NCBI GenBank assembly: GCA_036009625.1
Contig: DASYLJ010000115.1
Location: 10,916-74,915, forward strand
Reading direction: 5' to 3'
DNA: 64,000 nucleotides
DNA from: DASYLJ01 sp036009625
GTDB taxonomy: Bacteria > Desulfobacterota > Binatia > DP-6
Below the pieces are notes generated by a model. It was not told the origin of the DNA. It searched no databases and saw only the letters and a list, made by a program, of their open reading frames with translations. Below, piece by piece: positions 61,891 through 64,000 of the stretch. How positions within the stretch are numbered: position 1 is the first letter of the stretch; every line of letters begins with the position of its first letter. The position numbers were made by a program, and so were the translations under genes.

Positions 61891-62529
61891 ATGGCGGCAC
61901 GGGTGAGCGCGCTGGCGAGCCGGGAACGCGACGTCGAGGGCACGCGTCGTGCCATTCTCGCCGCGGTCGAGGAGCTCCTCAGCGCCGGCGGCGAGGGCGC
62001 GGTGTCGATCCGTGAGGTGTGCGCGCGCGCCGGCGTCACGGCGCCGACCGTGTATCACCACTTCGGCGACAAGGACGCGCTCATCGCCCGCGTCGTCGAC
62101 GACTGCTTCGCGGAGTTCGATCGGGCGCTTGTCCCGGAGGCGGCCCCGGCAGATGCCGTCGAAGCCATGCGATGGGGATTCGACCGCTATCTCGCGTATG
62201 GCGTGGCGCACCCGGCGCACTATCGCCTGCTGTTTCCCCGTCGTCGCGAGCATCCGACGCCGTCGGCCCTGGCGTCGTACGAGCGTCTCCGCGATGGCAT
62301 CCGCGCCATCGCGGCCGCCGGTCGCCTCACGGTCGACGTCGAGGACGCGGCCGCCGCGTTCTGGTCGGCCGTGCACGGCGCCACGTCGCTCGTCATCGCC
62401 GGCTTCTGCGAGCCCGCGTCCCCGGGGGTGGCCCTCGTCCGTGACGCCATCATCGCGCAGCTCACCCGATCCGCGCCCGCGCGACCACGTCGCCGGGGCA
62501 CCAGGAGGTCCCGTCATGTCGATGCGTGA
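61891..62529 (+). CDS. TetR-family regulator
   Basis: The 212-residue protein has the TetR helix-turn-helix AVSIREVCARAGVTAPTVYHHFGDKDALI (about 40-68) and a helical ligand domain with a basic C-terminal tail. A GTG at 61888 directly before ATG 61891 is an alternative. Its last 14 bp overlap the start of the carotenoid oxygenase gene, so both are probably one operon controlled by this regulator. Confidence 0.9.
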   Translation: MAARVSALASRERDVEGTRRAILAAVEELLSAGGEGAVSIREVCARAGVTAPTVYHHFGDKDALIARVVDDCFAEFDRALVPEAAPADAVEAMRWGFDRYLAYGVAHPAHYRLLFPRRREHPTPSALASYERLRDGIRAIAAAGRLTVDVEDAAAAFWSAVHGATSLVIAGFCEPASPGVALVRDAIIAQLTRSAPARPRRRGTRRSRHVDA

Positions 62530-63916
62530 ATCCGACGAGAACCCGTTCCTGCAGGGCAACTTCGCGCCGTGGCGCATGGAGGGAGAGGCGCCCGACCTCG
62601 AGATCACCGGCGAGCTGCCAGACGGCCTCGACGGCACCTTCTATCGGACGGGTCCGAACCCGGCCTACGAGCCGATCGGCCGTTATCACTGGTTCGACGG
62701 CGACGGGATGATCCACGCCATCAGCCTGCGCGACGGGCGCGCCTCGTATCGCAACCGTTGGGTGCAGAGCCGCGGCCTCGGCGACGAGCGTCGCGCCGGA
62801 CGTGCCACCATTCCCGGCCTGCTCGAGATGAAGGCCACCGAGGCACCGGTCATCAAGAACACCGGCAACACCAACATCGTCTGGCACGCCGGCAAGCTGC
62901 TCGCGCTCATGGAGGCGTGCGTGCCGACGCAGCTCCGGCCCGACACGCTCGAGACCGTCGGCGAGTTCGATTTCCGTGGTCGACTCGGCAGCGCCATGAC
63001 CGCGCATCCGAAGATGGACCCGGAGACGGGCGAGATGCTCTTCTTCGGCTACTCGCCGTTCCCGCCGTACCTGCAGTACCACGTCGCCGATCGCACGGGC
63101 GCCCTGGTGAAGAGCGAGCCCATCGACCTGGCGTGGCCGTCGATGATCCACGACTTCGCGGTGACGGCGAACCACGTCGTCTTCCTGCTGTGCCCGATCG
63201 TCTTCAGCTTCGAGGACGTGAAGCGGCGCGGCGGCGTCTTCAGCTGGGAGCCCGAGCGCGGCACGCGCATCGGCGTCATGCCGCGCACCGGCGGCAACGG
63301 CGACGTGCGCTGGTTCGACACCGACGCCTGCTACGTCTTCCATCCGCTCAACGCCTACGAGGACGGCAGCACGATCGTGCTCGACGTCGCGCGCTACCCC
63401 CGCCTCGAGTTCATGGCGCCGCGCGAGGCACGTGAGACGAAGTGGGACGACGACGGCGCGGCCCACCTGCATCGCTGGCGCATCGATCTCGCCCCCGGCG
63501 GCGGGGTGCGGTCCGAGGCGCTCGACGACGTGGCCTGCGAGTTCCCGCGCGCCGACGAGCGCCTGCTCGGGCGCCGTCACCGCTTCGGCTACGCCGCGGC
63601 CGCGGGGCCCGATCAGGCGTCGACGAAGATGCCGCTCTTCACCAGCATCCGGCGCTTCGATCTCGACCGCGGTACGACGGCGATGCACGACTTCGGCGCC
63701 GAGAACGGGGTGGGCGAGCCGCTCTTCGTGCCGCGTACGCCGGGCGCAGCCGAGGACGATGGTTGGGTGCTCGTGCTCGCCTACGATCACGCCCGCAACG
63801 TGAGCGACCTCCACGTCCTCGATGCCGCCGACATCGCGCGGCCGCCGGTGGCGACGGTGCACGTCCCGCACCGCGTGCCGTACGGCTTCCACGGCAACTG
63901 GGTGGCGGCGGTCTAG
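62516..63916 (+). CDS. carotenoid oxygenase (RPE65/CCD family)
   Basis: The 466-residue protein has the seven-bladed propeller of carotenoid cleavage dioxygenases, with iron-binding His residues in AMTAHPKMD, MIHDFAVT, FHPLNAYED and YGFHGNWV near the C-terminus, and the start LPDGLDGTFYRTGPNP. It cleaves a double bond of a carotenoid, stilbene or lignin-related substrate using Fe(II) and O2. CAGGAGGT (62502-62509) supports ATG 62516, inside the tetR coding sequence. The substrate is unknown. Confidence 0.93.
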   Translation: MSMRESDENPFLQGNFAPWRMEGEAPDLEITGELPDGLDGTFYRTGPNPAYEPIGRYHWFDGDGMIHAISLRDGRASYRNRWVQSRGLGDERRAGRATIPGLLEMKATEAPVIKNTGNTNIVWHAGKLLALMEACVPTQLRPDTLETVGEFDFRGRLGSAMTAHPKMDPETGEMLFFGYSPFPPYLQYHVADRTGALVKSEPIDLAWPSMIHDFAVTANHVVFLLCPIVFSFEDVKRRGGVFSWEPERGTRIGVMPRTGGNGDVRWFDTDACYVFHPLNAYEDGSTIVLDVARYPRLEFMAPREARETKWDDDGAAHLHRWRIDLAPGGGVRSEALDDVACEFPRADERLLGRRHRFGYAAAAGPDQASTKMPLFTSIRRFDLDRGTTAMHDFGAENGVGEPLFVPRTPGAAEDDGWVLVLAYDHARNVSDLHVLDAADIARPPVATVHVPHRVPYGFHGNWVAAV

Positions 63917-63921
63917 CCGGC

Positions 63922-64000
63922 CTACGGAAAGCCCGCGGCGTAGTCGGCGAGCGCGCTGCGAATCACCTCGTGGGCGGTGGCGACGTCGTACACGTGGGTG
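63922..64000 (-). CDS. 3' end of an unidentified protein (partial)
   Basis: On the minus strand an open frame enters from the window edge and ends with TAG at 63924-63922; the last residues read ATAHEVIRSALADYAAGFP. Family unknown because the gene is cut. It converges with the carotenoid oxygenase gene. Confidence 0.5.
   Translation of the reverse strand, partial: THVYDVATAHEVIRSALADYAAGFP

Overview
Overall character. The window is a gene-dense, very GC-rich (roughly 70% by eye) stretch of bacterial chromosome with about 60 protein genes and five intact tRNA genes. I see no insertion sequence, prophage, CRISPR array, rRNA or replication origin. The organism has a Gram-negative envelope: a TamA/TamB pair, an RND pump with a lipoprotein adaptor, and YqgE/AlgH. 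Three families that often use coenzyme F420 (an FrhB-type iron-sulfur protein, a luciferase-like oxidoreductase and a PPOX-fold protein), the NtrBC-type regulators, the PrkA/YeaH/SpoVR operon, a carotenoid oxygenase and secreted Cys-rich beta-helix proteins suggest an uncultured lineage near the former Deltaproteobacteria, such as Binatota or Myxococcota. That placement is inference; no marker gene here settles it.

Layout. 1-10.9 kb holds mixed metabolism: quinone oxidoreductase, acyl-CoA-dehydrogenase-fold flavoprotein, ApaG, a repeat protein, a D-aminoacylase-like amidohydrolase coupled to a class II aldolase, a TauE/SafE permease, a PPOX protein, a NUDIX hydrolase and the FrhB-like protein. 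10.8-15.7 kb has a patatin, divergent from thiolase, HAD phosphatase, a small membrane protein and DnaB. 15.7-24.2 kb is one minus-strand block: prkA-yeaH-spoVR behind a sigma-54-type promoter, then fmdB-ntrB-ntrC-thiE with overlapping genes. 24.4-26.7 kb is a translation cluster (gltX, tRNA-Gln, tRNA-Glu, tRNA-Lys). 26.7-36.6 kb has a 2OG-oxygenase/XRE/YbaK operon, a 1053-residue secreted beta-helix protein, a glycosyltransferase-like protein, a Gfo/Idh/MocA oxidoreductase, phosphoglycerate mutase and a desaturase. 36.6-42.2 kb is a minus-strand run: ferredoxin, ferredoxin reductase, luciferase-like oxidoreductase, GST, two RRM proteins and an alkyl-DHAP-synthase-like flavoprotein. 42.3-51.9 kb carries enoyl-CoA hydratase, a paired acyl-CoA dehydrogenase operon with an MFS exporter, and a TetR-controlled RND efflux operon. 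51.9-64 kb has yqgE, an alpha/beta hydrolase and thiD, a degenerate 6-phosphogluconolactonase, tamB/tamA, citrate synthase, and a TetR regulator overlapping a carotenoid oxygenase.

How the genes work together. Fatty-acid or steroid-like beta-oxidation is well represented (three acyl-CoA-dehydrogenase-fold proteins, enoyl-CoA hydratase, thiolase), feeding citrate synthase. The ferredoxin/reductase pair could supply electrons to an oxygenase or to the nearby desaturase. The most interesting regulatory arrangement is the sigma-54-like promoter of the PrkA stress-kinase operon, with an NtrBC-type sensor and activator encoded just downstream on the same strand. Two genes in the RRM region seem to use non-canonical start codons (ATT behind a strong Shine-Dalgarno, and CTG inside a CTGA stop-start overlap).
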